Assembly: GCA_023213395.1 (NCBI GenBank)
Contig: CM041465.1
Coordinates: forward strand, 227,299,741-227,363,740
DNA: 64,000 bases
From: Cycas panzhihuaensis
Taxonomy: Eukaryota > Cycadophyta
Direction: 5' to 3'
Shown here: piece by piece, positions 39,451 through 50,185 of the stretch
Position numbering within the stretch: the stretch's first letter is position 1
Layout: each line of letters begins with the position of its first letter
Translations under genes and position numbers: made by a program
Notes under the pieces: generated by a model
Told to the model about the DNA's origin: nothing
The model's input: only the letters and a program-made list of their open reading frames with translations
Database searches by the model: none

Positions 39451-39720
39451 ATTGCCCTTTACTTATTTGAGCCCTTTGGAATTATTGTCTTTAAGCCTAT
39501 AAATTGGGTTTATTAAGGGTATGATAAGGGACAAACCATTCATATAGGCAAGGTTTTACTTATCCTTATCCTTCATAGTAAAATTATTATTACTGAGCTT
39601 ACAACCATTAACCTTGATCTCGAATATAACATGTTATTGGATAGGCTATAGATTAATTAGATGGAGGCTAGTTATTCCTTTATCTTTTGTATACTCTAAA
39701 TGTTCATGAGGGAGAGCTCC
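39451..39720 (+). pseudogene. E4 protease region, 3' part
   Basis: The gypsy protease reading resumes here on the plus strand after C1. It shows G-Y-D-K-G-Q-T, E-Y-N-M-L-L-D-R-L and M-E-A-S-Y-S-F-I-F, equivalent to the G-Y-D-x-x-x-x-T, Y-N-x-L-L-G-R-P-W and P-S-x-x-H-Q-C-L-K-F blocks of plant gypsy proteases. TAG stops sit where W and Q are expected. Confidence 0.7.
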
Positions 39721-39886
39721 AGATAACTTGTCATTGGCATAAACCCTAATAATAATAAATATCTTTGGTCAATACTTTCCTAAAAAGGGATGAATTTGAA
39801 CCCTCTTTTATATCTCTTCATTTTGGTTAGTATTACAAGACTAATAGATAAGGAATGAGCAATAGAGTTGAGATTAAGATGTTTAT

Positions 39887-40330
39887 ATGATTAATCGATT
39901 CATGCATGACCTTAACCATTTTGAGAATGGTGAGACCATTCTTAAGCACCCCACTGACTCATCTCCTAGCCTCACTCCTAATCACTACAAGCTTATCTTT
40001 TTCAAGTATATCCATTTGGCTTCTCATTTAGCTTCTAAAGGTTATGAGGCCCTAATATTCTCTCCACTAGTAGATCTTTCCCCTTGTCACTTTGAAGAGG
40101 ATAGAACTTTACTCATTGGTGACACCACTAACATTGATCTTGGCATTACTAATGAGCCTTGTATTATTAAAGTTGGGGTTGATTGCTCCCCTAAAGAAGT
40201 CCAATAGATCAAAGAACTTATAATTAAGTTCTATCCCATTTTGCCTTATGACAAGTTTGATATGAAGGGACTTCACCTTAATATCATTACCCATTTTGTC
40301 ATTGCTCTCCTAAGGGCTAGGACTAAGCAT
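39887..40330 (+). pseudogene. E4 linker between protease and RT
   Basis: Open for 106 codons from 39,887, then continuing past one TAG. It reads V-G-V-D-C-S-P-K-E-V-Q, then I-K-E-L-I-I-K-F-Y-P-I-L-P-Y-D and G-L-H-L-N-I-I-T-H. This is the same lead-in seen in element G, where it precedes the RT. Here the RT that should follow is absent. Confidence 0.7.
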
Positions 40331-40339
40331 CAATGCCTA

Positions 40340-40600
40340 TAGCCCCTTTGTCAAGTCTACTATGATAGTCTCTCCTCTAAGAAAAAATCCCAAGCTACCT
40401 ACAATAGGAACTTGTGGCCAAAAAAATTTAAAGTGGGATATAAGGTTCTTAAACTCAAGTATCTCAATAAAAAGTAGTGTAAATTTATGGTTAAATGGGT
40501 AGGCCCTTTTCTTATAATAAAAGACCTAAATAATAGTGCCTAATATATTTCTATAATAGATGAGAGTGAGCTTAAGAATCTTGTAAACTCTTAATTCCTT
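40340..40600 (+). pseudogene. E4 integrase C-terminal fragment
   Basis: Only a few codons after the RT lead-in the sequence reads K-S-Q-A-T-Y-N-R-N, K-F-K-V-G-Y-K-V-L-K-L-K, then K-W-V-G-P-F-L-I-I-K-D-L. This is the SH3-like C-terminal domain of gypsy integrase. RT, RNase H and the integrase core are therefore deleted between about 40,320 and 40,350. Confidence 0.75.
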
Positions 40601-41414
40601 ATCTTTATTACTTGTAGCTCTTCCCCTCCTTTGCTCTTTAATAAGCTTAAAATATAACATCTATTATTACACAGGTAACTATCAACTTTCCCTAAGCTCA
40701 ACACTTTAGAATGCTCTAAAAAGAGTATAAACTACATGATTTTCTCCTCTCTCTATATTTGCTATTTTTAGGCACTTTTATTATTACCTTTATCCTTTGA
40801 GTTTTTGGAAGCTAGGCTTGAAGTTCTAAGTTGTAAATCATGTCATATCCTTGGGAAGAGGTAGATTACTATGGAAAGTTAATGAGATGTTAAGTCAACA
40901 ATATCCTTAATATCTCTATAGTTGAAGGATCCCAATCATTGTTTTATCTTGAATTGATCTCCTTGTCAAAGGTTTATCTCACAACTCTTTTAATGAGGGA
41001 TATAATCTACTTTAAGGAAGCATCATTTAGGTGAGTGTTATTTGGGGCATGCACACACTTAATGGATTCACACATAATGTTTCATAGGCATTATGAATGG
41101 AATTCTACCTTTTCTCTTATAAGGGAGATTAGTAGGGTCCAAGGGCTTCTTATAAGTTTATGTGTTGCCTCTTTTTTTCTATTATTTCAATTGTCATATG
41201 TTGTAGCTAACTCGTAATCTAGGAGGAATGTCTCTTATGGTTCCCTTAGTAGTCCTTATTCCTCAGTACATTGCCTTCACTCCTTACCTCATAGCAAAAG
41301 CTTTGCTCCCTATTTGAGTGCCTTATCTTATTTACCTATAACACCTTTATCCATAGCTAGTCATCCATCATAGGGGGGATATGGAAGGGGATAAGGTCAA
41401 AGGTAGTAATATAT
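40601..41414 (+). other. E4 3' noncoding region with polypurine-like run
   Basis: No domain is recognised; 41,035-41,217 is open but anonymous. TAGGGGGGAT at 41,371-41,380 is a plausible polypurine tract, followed at once by the possible start of a 3' LTR, which E1 then interrupts at 41,415. Confidence 0.45.
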
Positions 41415-41744
41415 TAAATTGACCCTAAAAAAGATCTACTTCTCTAAACACAAAAGAAAACTGAAATGAAAGTTAAGATAAATCCCATAAGAGCCAAATG
41501 TTCAAAACAATCCAAATGGATTAACTTACAAAAGGTGATTTATAAATAAATGATAATCCTTTATTTATAGTTGTCAAAATTGACCACCTTTAAAAAAAAT
41601 AACTTTCTAATAACAATAAAAATAACTTCTAATAATTATTATTATATAACTACTCCCTAATAATAGTAAAATTGACTTCTAATAGTTGAATTTAATAATT
41701 TATCATATTTGTGCCCATCTTCCATAATTGAATAGGTTATAACA
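41415..41744 (-). repeat. E1 3' LTR
   Basis: 330 bp; ends GGTTATAACA on the plus strand. It is longer than its partner by about 50 bp through an internal duplication of an ACTTCTAATA-containing segment near 41,620-41,690. The purine-rich minus-strand AAGGTGAGCAACT next to it (41,745-41,757) fits a degraded polypurine tract. Confidence 0.85.
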
Positions 41745-41759
41745 AGTTGCTCACCTTAA

Positions 41760-43752
41760 AAATTTACTTTTCCTATAAAGTAATGGTAATGATAGATGAC
41801 TTTGAATGGATTATTCACTCTTATGTTGCTCTTTGTTATAGTACTCTCTTCCATTTAATCAAATGCTCTATGATATTCCATAATCTAAGCTTATGTTGGT
41901 GAATATTTATTATTCCTTTAGGTTTTAACACAAGTTTTCTCTCTTTTCTATTATTGGTAATTCAATTACTATCCCAATGTGGTACCGCACCTTTTTCTTA
42001 AGGTTGGATACTTAGAAGATATTATGAATCTTAATACCTTGAGGTAGGTCAAGGGATTAGGCCACTTCTCCAATCCTTCCTTGAATTTTATATGGACTAT
42101 ATAATTGAGATGCAAGTGTATAACTCCCTTACTAGTTAAGAAAGACCTAATTATATGGTTATAACCTTACATAAAACTAGTTTCCTACTTTAAATTACCT
42201 TTTAGTCCTCTTCTAGATAGCTTGTTACTTTATTTGATTATTTACAGCATTATAATTGTTCTTAAGCTCTTCTAAAGTTTTTTTAGATTGTGCTATTAAT
42301 TCCTCTACTATAAGATTTTTGTTGTAACTTGAATATAACCCACTAGTGTATGGAATAAGTGACTATATAATGCCATGAAGGGTGTTGTTTTAATATAGGA
42401 GTGGTAATTAGTGTTGTACTAATATTCAACTAGGTGGGCCCATGTCACCCATTTGGATTAGTTATCTTTAGTATATCATCGTAACTATATCTCTAAGCTT
42501 TTATTGATAACTCTGGTTCATCCATATGTTTATAGGTGGAATGTTTTACTCATGGCAAGTTGGGTCCCCACTAATTTGAATAAGTCCTTCCAAAAATAGC
42601 TTATGAATTTTGGATCTCTATCACTAACTATATTTTTTAGAAAACCATATAATATTTGGATGTTCTCCATAGATATGTTAGTTATCTAAGATGCTTAATA
42701 TAATTCTCAGATGAGGATGAAATATGTATACTTTATCAAACAATCCACTACTATAAATAGGGCATCTTTAGTTATTAATTTTGGAAGTCTAGTTATAAAG
42801 TCCATAAATATTTCCTTCCATTTTTGTTTAGGTTATTCTAAGGGTTGTAGTAACCTTAGAGCCTATACAGACTTTAGCTTTTATCTCTAACTAGTATTAT
42901 ACTCAAAGATTTTTATATCAGCCTTCATTCCCCTCCAATAGAATGACCTTTTTATCCTTTTGTAAGTTTTAAGGAACCCTAATTATCTAGTTGTAGGTGA
43001 GTCATGATGCTTCCTAAGGAATACTTCTTTAAATCATGATCCTTAAGGTAAGTAGATTATATTCTTATAAAGTAGGGTGCTTGCCTTCTTTGACCAATTA
43101 GTCTCTACTAGTTCTTTAGAATTTTTATCCATGATTATTCTTGCCTCTATATCTTGTAAATATTCATGGTGCAACTCTTTAATCTTGGTAGGTATAGTTG
43201 TTATGATGGTTGAATAACTAGCATCCTCATAATTCACGCTAATGCATTACCTATAATATTCTCTTTTCCTCCTTATATTATATCTTAAAGTTATAATCTT
43301 AGATTTTTTTTAACCCACCTCTATTGCTCCTTAAATAAATTTTGTTACGTTAGAATATACTTTAGGCTTTGGTGGTTAGTCTTAATAATAAATTTTATCC
43401 TCAATAAGTATTACCTCTATTTTGTTAGGCCATGTAAGATGGATAACATCTACTTATCATGAGTCTTCTTAGCCCTTTCTTGTAATTTTAGATTTTGCCT
43501 TTCATTTGTAAGGGGGTGGTTATTCTATAGTAAAGTTGCATTTATCCATATTCCCAATGCATCACATTTGACTATAAATGGTTAGGTGAAGTCTTGCATG
43601 GCCAAGACTAGAGTTGTGATGATGGCCTCTTTTAACTTTCTAAAACTTGACCTAGTATTATTATCCCAATTAAAGTCATCCCCTTTGGTAAGATCGATTG
43701 GGGATTTAGTTATATTGGCATATCCTATGATGAATTTTTAATAGTATTCGAT
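41760..43752 (-). pseudogene. E1 RNase H and integrase remnant
   Basis: Continues the E1 pol past the E2 insertion. Near 43,700 it reads K-F-I-I-G-Y-A-N-I-T and D-D-F-N-W-D-N-N, the end of the RT. RNase H follows with F-I-V-K-C-D-A-L-G, T-N-H-Q-S-L-K-Y and a G-N-A-L-A close. The integrase region (43.1-41.9 kb) is recognisable only in scraps, such as H-H-E-Y-L-Q-D-I-like pieces before it and scattered core residues. Stops are very frequent, so this half is more decayed than the RT half. Confidence 0.75.
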
Positions 43753-43757
43753 GATTC

Positions 43758-44186
43758 TATAAGATAGAGGGATTAATTTGCAAGCATAAGTATTATGTTA
43801 AATAAAACATAAATTTGTAGATATAATAATAACTAGTAAATACACTAAGATTGATAGGTGGAAAACCCCTTTGAGGGATAAAAAACCAGCTCCTAAAATA
43901 GTTTAAATAATATTAAATAGAATATACATTATAGTGATTTGGTGAAAATGAGGATCTCATCCTCTCTCTATTTACTAGCATACTATCATACCCTGTGTAT
44001 GACTTTGACTATCCTCTTGATCTCGAAACTAACTTTTTAGAATCTATGAAGAGATAAATAGAAAGAGATTCATTGAAATAAACAATTATCAATTTCAACA
44101 AACCACATAACCAAATAATAGTCATAAAGTAACTTTAATAAATATTTTTATAAAAATAACATTATAAATATAATATTATTCTAACA
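43758..44186 (-). repeat. E2 3' LTR
   Basis: 429 bp, aligned end to end with 56,541-56,969. On the minus strand it starts TGTTAGAATAAT. It is preceded on that strand by the polypurine run AAATGGGGT (44,187-44,195). Confidence 0.93.
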
Positions 44187-44195
44187 ACCCCATTT

Positions 44196-45860
44196 AATGT
44201 TATCTTTTGTACAATAGAAGATAAAAGGAAGAAAAGATAGAAGAAGAGAAAGAAGAAGAGGAAGAAGAGGACTTTAGCATGATAAACCCCCTTTGATGAA
44301 GAATTCTTTAATCTTCAATAATTCTCTGAGATTTAGGAACTTTACTTCTATCAATGGTTTTGTAAGAATGCCTGTAATCTTCAAGTCTATAGGATAATAA
44401 GACAAGTGAATAATTTCATCACTTATAAGATTACATTTAAAATGTAGATGTAATTCTATATATTCTATTCTAAAATATGCAACAGGATTAGCAACAATAG
44501 ATATCGTGCCTTGATTATCAACATTAATTTCAATAAAAGAGTTTAGAAATAATTCAAGTTTATTTAATAAGGAATTAAGTGAAAGTGATTCTTTACTAGC
44601 TTTAACAAGTGTTCAATATTTAACTTTAGTTGTGGATAGGGCTAATGCTTGCATTTTTTTGCTAAACTAAGTAATTAGAGAAGAGTCTAAAAAGAAAATA
44701 TAACCAACTATCGATTTATGGTCATCAGAGTCTCCTACCTAATCTAAGTCTATATAACTTGTTAATTATAGGTTAGTACTGCAAGAGTTATATGTTAATC
44801 CATACAATATTATACCTTGTAGGTATATTAAAATCTATTTTGTAGCTTTCCAGTGTGACTCATGAGATTTTCACTTGTATCTAGAGTAAAGAGTAATGTC
44901 ATAGGAGATGTCTGGGCAGGTATGGGTTAGGTAAAGTAAATTACCTATGAGTTGATGATATGTAGTAGGGTCAAATAGAGGTGTAGGACAATCAATTTAT
45001 AGTTTAATACCTAATCGTAGAGGGTTTAGGGCTGGTTTGACATTTTCCATGTTAAACCTTTTAATTAAATCTAAAATATACTTAGGTTGAGAGATAGTTA
45101 TTTGGGAGTTAGTTTGATAAATTTGCAAACCTAGAAAGTAATGTAAAAGACCTAAGTCAATCATTTCAAATTTATTCATTAAGATAGATTTTAATTGATG
45201 AATACTGGAGATTAAAGATCCAGTTATAATTATATCATCTGCGTAAAGGATTAAGATGGTAATATTTTTATTTTCTCTTTTTAAGTAGAGATTAGGATCA
45301 CTAATGCACTTAGGCATCTATTTTGTGTAAGATAGTCATCTATCTTTATATACCAAACTCAAGGAGTTTGTTTTAGACCATATACAGATTTTTTTAACTT
45401 ACACATAAGATTAGAATTGTAAACGAAACCAGGAGGTTGTTTCATATAAATTTCTTCTTTAAGATCTCTATTCAAAAAAATACTTTCAACATCTATTTAA
45501 TGAATCTGCTAGCTAAATTTAGCTACTAAAGATAGGATGGTTTTGATTATATTCATTTTAGCTATAGGAGTGAAGTTCTTAATATAATTAATACCATTAA
45601 TTTAAGAAAAACCTTTGACTGCTAGACAAGCCTTATGTTTTTCAATAGCTCCTTTTGAGTTATACTTTGTTTGGTAAACCTATTTATAGTCTACTAAGTT
45701 CTTACCAGGAGGAAGAGAAACTAAATCCCAGGTTGAATTCCTTTTAAGAGTGTCAATCTCTGCTTGCATTGCTTGTTGCCATATTGGATTGTTATTTACT
45801 TCCTTAAAGGTTTTTGGATCATCTGTGGCCATGACTTTGGCCATTAGAGAAACCTTAGCT
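44196..45860 (-). pseudogene. E2 reverse transcriptase and RNase H remnant
   Basis: The copia RT starts near 45,830 with A-T-D-D-P-K-T-F-K-E-V and N-S-T-W-D-L-V. M-D-V-E-S-I-F-L-N and K-Q-P-P-G-F-V follow, then L-K-K-S-V-Y-G-L-K-Q. The catalytic box L-Y-A-D-D-I-I-I-T-G (45,216-45,250) is intact in an open 106-codon stretch at 44,997-45,317. RNase H follows with P-T-T-Y-H-Q-L-I-G-N-L-L-Y-L-T, S-D-D-H-K-S-I-V-G-Y and L-T-K-P-L near its end. About a dozen stops, mostly TAG/TAA at Q or W positions, inactivate it. Confidence 0.92.
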
Positions 45861-45869
45861 TGAAGTTTT

Positions 45870-46621
45870 TAGGAATGATTCTTCCTAGTATTTGATTGAT
45901 TACTAACATCAAAAAGAGTTTTTTATTCCCAAACTAATTATTTATTCTTTGAAGAAATAGAAGTAGAGTGTTGATTAGAAGATTTTAACTAACTAGTTAG
46001 ATCTAATATAGTAGGTTCAGTTAGTGTCCAATTCTATATATGATTAGGAAAAGATTTAATCATTTCAGGGTTATCTTGTTTGTTTGAGGGGTTAACTAAG
46101 TAAGTGTTAGTTAACAAACTCTCAATAGGAAGTTCTATATAAGTAGTTTTTTATTAAGATCCTTCTTCATCAAATATAACATCACACAGAATCAAAATCT
46201 TGTGTGTGATTGGATCAAGAAACCTATAGACTTTACTTTCTTCATTGTAACCAATAAAGATGAATTTAGAACTTTTAGGGTCAAGTTTCTTATGCTTTTC
46301 TTTGGGAACATTCCCCCACACAATGCTTTTAAAGATTTTAAGATGTTTGATAAAAGGCTTATGACCTGACTACTTCTATTTTGGCATAACATGTTGTAGA
46401 GATTTACTTGCTAATCAATTTAAAAGATAGTTGGAGGAGGCTATTGCTATATCCCATAACTTTATATCCAAACATTTTGCATGTATCATGTATATAGTTA
46501 TTTCTATGAGAGTACAATTCTTACATTTAACAACACCATTTTGTTAAGGGGTATAGGTGATAGAATGCTGAAATTGTATTCTATATTTTTTACAGTATAA
46601 AGTAAGGTCATTACTTAAGTA
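45870..46621 (-). pseudogene. E2 integrase, C-terminal half
   Basis: Begins at the E3 insertion with E-Y-L-S-N-D-L and Y-T-P-Q-Q-N-G-V-V-K-C-K-N, which includes the catalytic glutamate position (here K). It continues to H-K-K-L-D-P-K-S-S-K-F-I-F-I-G-Y and C-D-V-I-F-D-E-E near 46,160-46,300, the usual lead into RT. The open stretch at 46,192-46,392 is an overlapping frame, not the coding one. Confidence 0.85.
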
Positions 46622-46626
46622 TTCTT

Positions 46627-47034
46627 TGTTGGAGTTAATAGTCATCACTCCACTTCCACCTTCCAACTAGGGGAGCATACCTCATCTTCTTCAATTTATA
46701 CATGTGGGTGGTCAACATGTGTAGGTAAGTTTAAGGTGAGTTTATGTTAATTTGAGTTAAGTTTACTTTAAGTTGAGTTTGTATTATTTTATTATAATTT
46801 AAATTTTGGGGGTTGAGGAGTTTCCCTCTGCCACCAAAATTATAAATATTGAGGGGTGTGCAACCCTAATGTCTTTAGACACAGCCTATGTTAGAAAATT
46901 TATAAAACTCTTCTCTTCAAAATGGATTGAATATACAAAAGATTCATGTTTATGCTATTATACAATATTGTTGTATTAATTTATGGTTCTATCTTATATT
47001 CTGCCTTGTTCCCTTGCAATTTTTATTTCCTTCA
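46627..47034 (+). repeat. E3 5' LTR
   Basis: 408 bp, starting TGTTGGAGTTAATAG and ending TTTCCTTCA. It carries a tandem duplication of about 16 bp (TTTAAGTTGAGTTT-type, near 46,770) that the right copy lacks. Confidence 0.88.
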
Positions 47035-47036
47035 TT

Positions 47037-47048
47037 TGGTATAAGAGC
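47037..47048 (+). promoter_or_regulatory. E3 primer-binding site
   Basis: TGGTATAAGAGC, one change from the initiator-Met type TGGTATCAGAGC, two bases after the left LTR. Confidence 0.82.
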
Positions 47049-48440
47049 TAACGATTGCTAGCCTGCTAAAGTTTTTTAAAGAAGATCAACAGAATTTATT
47101 GGCATTCTACAATAAATCTACTTACAAGCAAGCAATATCGATTATATTCATTTTTTGCAAGTTTTTTTCAATAAGTTTCTCATATTTTTTCATCAAGATT
47201 TGCATATTCTTAAGTTATATTTATGAAATAACAAAGATATTTTAGATTTATTCATAGATTTGTGCAGATTTGTGAAGGAGATCAGTAGCAAGCTACATTT
47301 ATTCAAGTTCTCTTTAGATTTGTGATATATTTTCTCTAATCTACATATTTTTATCAAATATTTGGCATTTTTCAAGTAGATTTTTGTCTATTTCTCTTGT
47401 ATTTTTTCATATCTAAGTAGGACTTCAACTATACTATATATTTTTTTCAAAGTTTTCTTTAGATCTGAGTTATATTTTTTTAAATCTACATATTTTATCA
47501 TATATTTGACTATTTGCAAGCATATTTTTGTCTATTTATTTAATATTTTCTCAGACCTATGAGGGATTTCTTCTATAAGCAACATTTATTCAAGTTTTAT
47601 TTCAAATCTGCTATATTTTACTTTAGATCTACTAACTATTCTTTAAATCTACTACATATTTTTTTAGATCTACCTATTGTAGTAATTATTTCGATATTTT
47701 CTTTTATATTTGTTTTAAATCTACAATATTTGGTTTAGATCTGCTATATTTTATTTCAGATCTGTATTTTTTTAACATATATTTAAGCATTTCTTCAAGT
47801 GTTTTTTTAGATCTATAAGTTTGTGGTGCATATTCAGCCCAACAAACTATATATTATAGCATATCTGCCTATATTCAACTTGTGAGGAAGAAGATCTGTC
47901 TACTAGAAGTTTTTGAAGGCTATTTTCAGCTACAGATTTGTTACAACTACATTACCAGGTTCTTCAGCTTCATTTTTTAGATTTAAATGCATATATTTTG
48001 GTTTTATGATATATCTGTCGCAACATATTTGAAAATACTTAAGATACAAATATATATGCATATATTTTCTTCAATATATCTAAAAATTCTCTAGTTCATT
48101 TGTGGTCCATTGAATCACCAAAAAAAAAAAAAAATTAGAACAAAAATACTCAAAAGCACTTAGCATCAATATTTTTTTAATCTACTTTCTTCAAATATTT
48201 AAAAATTTTCTAGTTTTATAGTACAATCCTTATATAGTTAAATATTGAATGCATAGGCACATAAATATTTTTAAGACTCCTGGTTATTTTGGAAGCTTAA
48301 AATTATCATTATCATTTTTTCTTTGAGTTGATCCATTTACATATAGGCCTTAAGAGCATGTGTGGTGGTGAGATCTAATGAGTTAGATCTCTCTTTTGTA
48401 ACCTGTTGTAAGGTTAAAAGCATAAAAACAACCATCTTCT
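47049..48440 (+). other. E3 T-rich leader with degenerate repeats
   Basis: AGATCTGCTATATTTT-like and AAATCTACATATTTTATC-like phrases recur through 47,200-48,100 without a fixed period. No coding was recognised. The segment keeps CAG/CTG words that are rare in the surrounding elements. Confidence 0.6.
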
Positions 48441-48994
48441 TCATTTAAAACTGAAACATCCTCAGTATACATACATACACCTCCAATATCAAAAATCTAT
48501 TATTTCTGTTTGAAATCCATCTTTTACATTGGTATAAATAAGCTACTAGAGTATCAATCTTCAGCTTAATTAAATAGCATAGATTCTCTGATTAGATAGT
48601 CCACAAGAAATAGAGGCAGGTCCACTAACCAATCTATTGAGCACATGAAAGATAAACAAAGAGTAGGAAAAAAAAAACATAAAGTAGTTACCAAGTTTAA
48701 GGGCTTCAAGAAACTCTTTGAACTACAAGATTTCCATCATTTTATTTTCAACATTCATACTATCAACAATAGGATTCATAAAGCTAGTATATATGCACAA
48801 CCAAATAATATGAACTTCAACAATTGGGCTTAATTCCTAGGTACACTGAAGAGATAATCAATCCCCAAAATTCAAGTGCATGCCTCTTAGACACTCACAA
48901 AGAATATCTTAGTAAACATTTCCCATGGCCTCACAAATGATCTAGACTCTCATACTAAACATTCTTAAGTAGGCTCAATTTCATAGATTGTAAG

Positions 48995-49240
48995 TCAGGA
49001 CTACTTAAAATCTGTGAGCTGCTACAAATTATACTTAGAAAGCTCTTTGAATTTGTGCACCACTCCAATCATGCAGATAGTCTTAACAATTTAGACTGTA
49101 ATAGTCTGATTCAAATTGCTACAGTCCACTTTATGAGGTTGAGGTACTAATTTTGCCACCGTATCAATAATCTTTGACTGTTCCATTCCAGTGTTTGTAC
49201 AGACCCCATACAGAACAACAAACTTAAGAGGTAGTTGACC
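48995..49240 (-). pseudogene. Captured THUMP-domain (TAN1/THUMPD1-like) gene fragment
   Basis: TAN1/THUMPD1 proteins guide N4-acetylation of tRNA cytidine by the NAT10/Kre33 acetyltransferase; the THUMP domain binds RNA. Read on the minus strand, about 75 codons match the end of this domain. They include L-K-F-V-V-L-Y-G-V, N-T-G-M-E-Q-S-K-I-I-D-T-V-A and V-P-Q-P-H-K-V-D. These are followed by Q-T-I-T-V-*-I-V-K-T-I-C-M-I-G-V-V, then K-E-L-S-K-Y-N-L-*-Q-L-T. The pattern H-K-V-D-x-x-N...V-x-I-V-K...K-Y-N-L is the family signature. Only two in-frame stops occur (TAA, TAG, both at expected Q codons). The fragment lies antisense inside E3, 107 bp from an H2A piece, so it looks acquired. Family recognition is from memory of the family, not a search. 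Confidence 0.75.
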
Positions 49241-49346
49241 CTCTCCACTTTAAAAGTGTGAGGGGCATTGTAGTCTGCCTTTGTAATCTCCTCAACATTT
49301 ATTAGCACCTTCTCCTTTACCAGCACCTTTAACTAGAATTACATAA

Positions 49347-49427
49347 CCACTATCCTCATTTTCTTGTTAGCCCTCGTAGCATTCCCAGCTAATTCAAACA
49401 CCTCAGCTGCAAGATATTCCAGAACAG
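49347..49427 (-). pseudogene. Captured histone H2A core fragment
   Basis: 27 codons on the minus strand match the central helix of histone H2A: V-L-E-Y-L-A-A-E-V, then F-E-L-A-G-N-A-T-R, then N-K-K-M-R-I-V. About 22 of 26 positions agree with the near-invariant eukaryotic sequence. Just downstream (about 49,325-49,346) weaker nucleotide similarity to the next H2A codons continues out of frame. The residues on the N-terminal side within the surrounding open stretch (49,339-49,683) are not H2A. The piece is therefore a short exon-like fragment embedded in other sequence inside E3. Confidence 0.72.
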
Positions 49428-49429
49428 AT

Positions 49430-50100
49430 GGCCAATGACTAGAACCCTGGTCTTCTCTGACAACACTTAGCACTGCTCCATCTGCAGAACTAGATGTCTT
49501 ATTCTCTGTTAAACCAACATTGAAGCAGCCATCCTTTAGAGGAGAAAAGCGGCTAAATTCCATAACGAAAATTATCTTTGAAATCCCCCACCACCTTTCA
49601 ACAATACAGAGTGAAATTTTGGATTCTTGTAGAAGAATAGTACACTCAACATGGGGTTGGTCAAGCCATTCTCCTCTGTGCATGTGCTGTGCATTCTCCT
49701 CGAGCTCGCCCTACACATTCTCCTCGAGACTGCCTCAAACATTCTCCTCGCTTGGAGCTGTGTGAGCTGAGTGACACTCTCCTCACTTGGAGAATGTTCT
49801 CCTCGCTTGGAGCTACATGCAGCCACGTGATAGTCAGGGTAGCGTTTGCATCCACATGACAGCATAACAACAATAGCAATAGGCTGCACGATGCCAATTT
49901 GATTCAAAATCTTTTTTTTTTTTTTTTTAATACAGTTTAACAAAATTTAATTAAATTTTATATAATTTGAATTCTGCGTTTAAAGTCATTATCTCCCTTT
50001 ACATCCACATCCCTCGGTCACCTTCATTACCACGTGACCATAACGATGCCAATTCACTTTTTCATAAAATCTTTCTTTTTATTTTTTTTATTTTTATTTT
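49430..50100 (-). other. GC- and CpG-richer segment with short repeats
   Basis: Contains three 24-bp copies of ATTCTCCTCG-type sequence (49,693; 49,717; 49,741) and two looser ones (about 49,777 and 49,797). On the minus strand the 24-bp unit is an eight-codon block R-R-M-x-x-A-x-S. A T-run lies at about 49,911-49,929. The words ACGATGCCAATT recur at 49,888 and 50,043, in a loose 155-bp duplication. Open stretches here show no known domain. The segment may be further captured host DNA of unknown origin. Confidence 0.55.
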
Positions 50101-50150
50101 TACATAGGGTAACTAGAAAAGTTTTACCATAACTCTTCACTGAGTCACCG

Positions 50151-50185
50151 ATTTCTAACGAAGCTAGTTTCATTGCGTTAGAAAT
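50151..50185. other. Perfect inverted repeat, 10-bp arms
   Basis: ATTTCTAACG and CGTTAGAAAT flank a 15-base loop. The transcript could form a stable hairpin. No coding context is known. Confidence 0.8.

Larger units (their letters stand above)
29018..41414 (+). mobile_element. E4: plus-strand gypsy, interrupted by copia C1
   Basis: A plus-strand Ty3/gypsy element running from a primer site at 29,021 through gag (30.7-31.2 kb), protease (split at 32,086/39,451), the pre-RT linker (39.9-40.3 kb), an integrase C-terminus (40.35-40.6 kb) and a polypurine-like run at 41,371. Without C1 the body is about 5 kb. It is short because the RT, RNase H and most of the integrase are deleted. The 5' LTR would end at about 29,017 but its start is not found, so the element is truncated on the left. 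On the right it meets E1. Confidence 0.7.
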
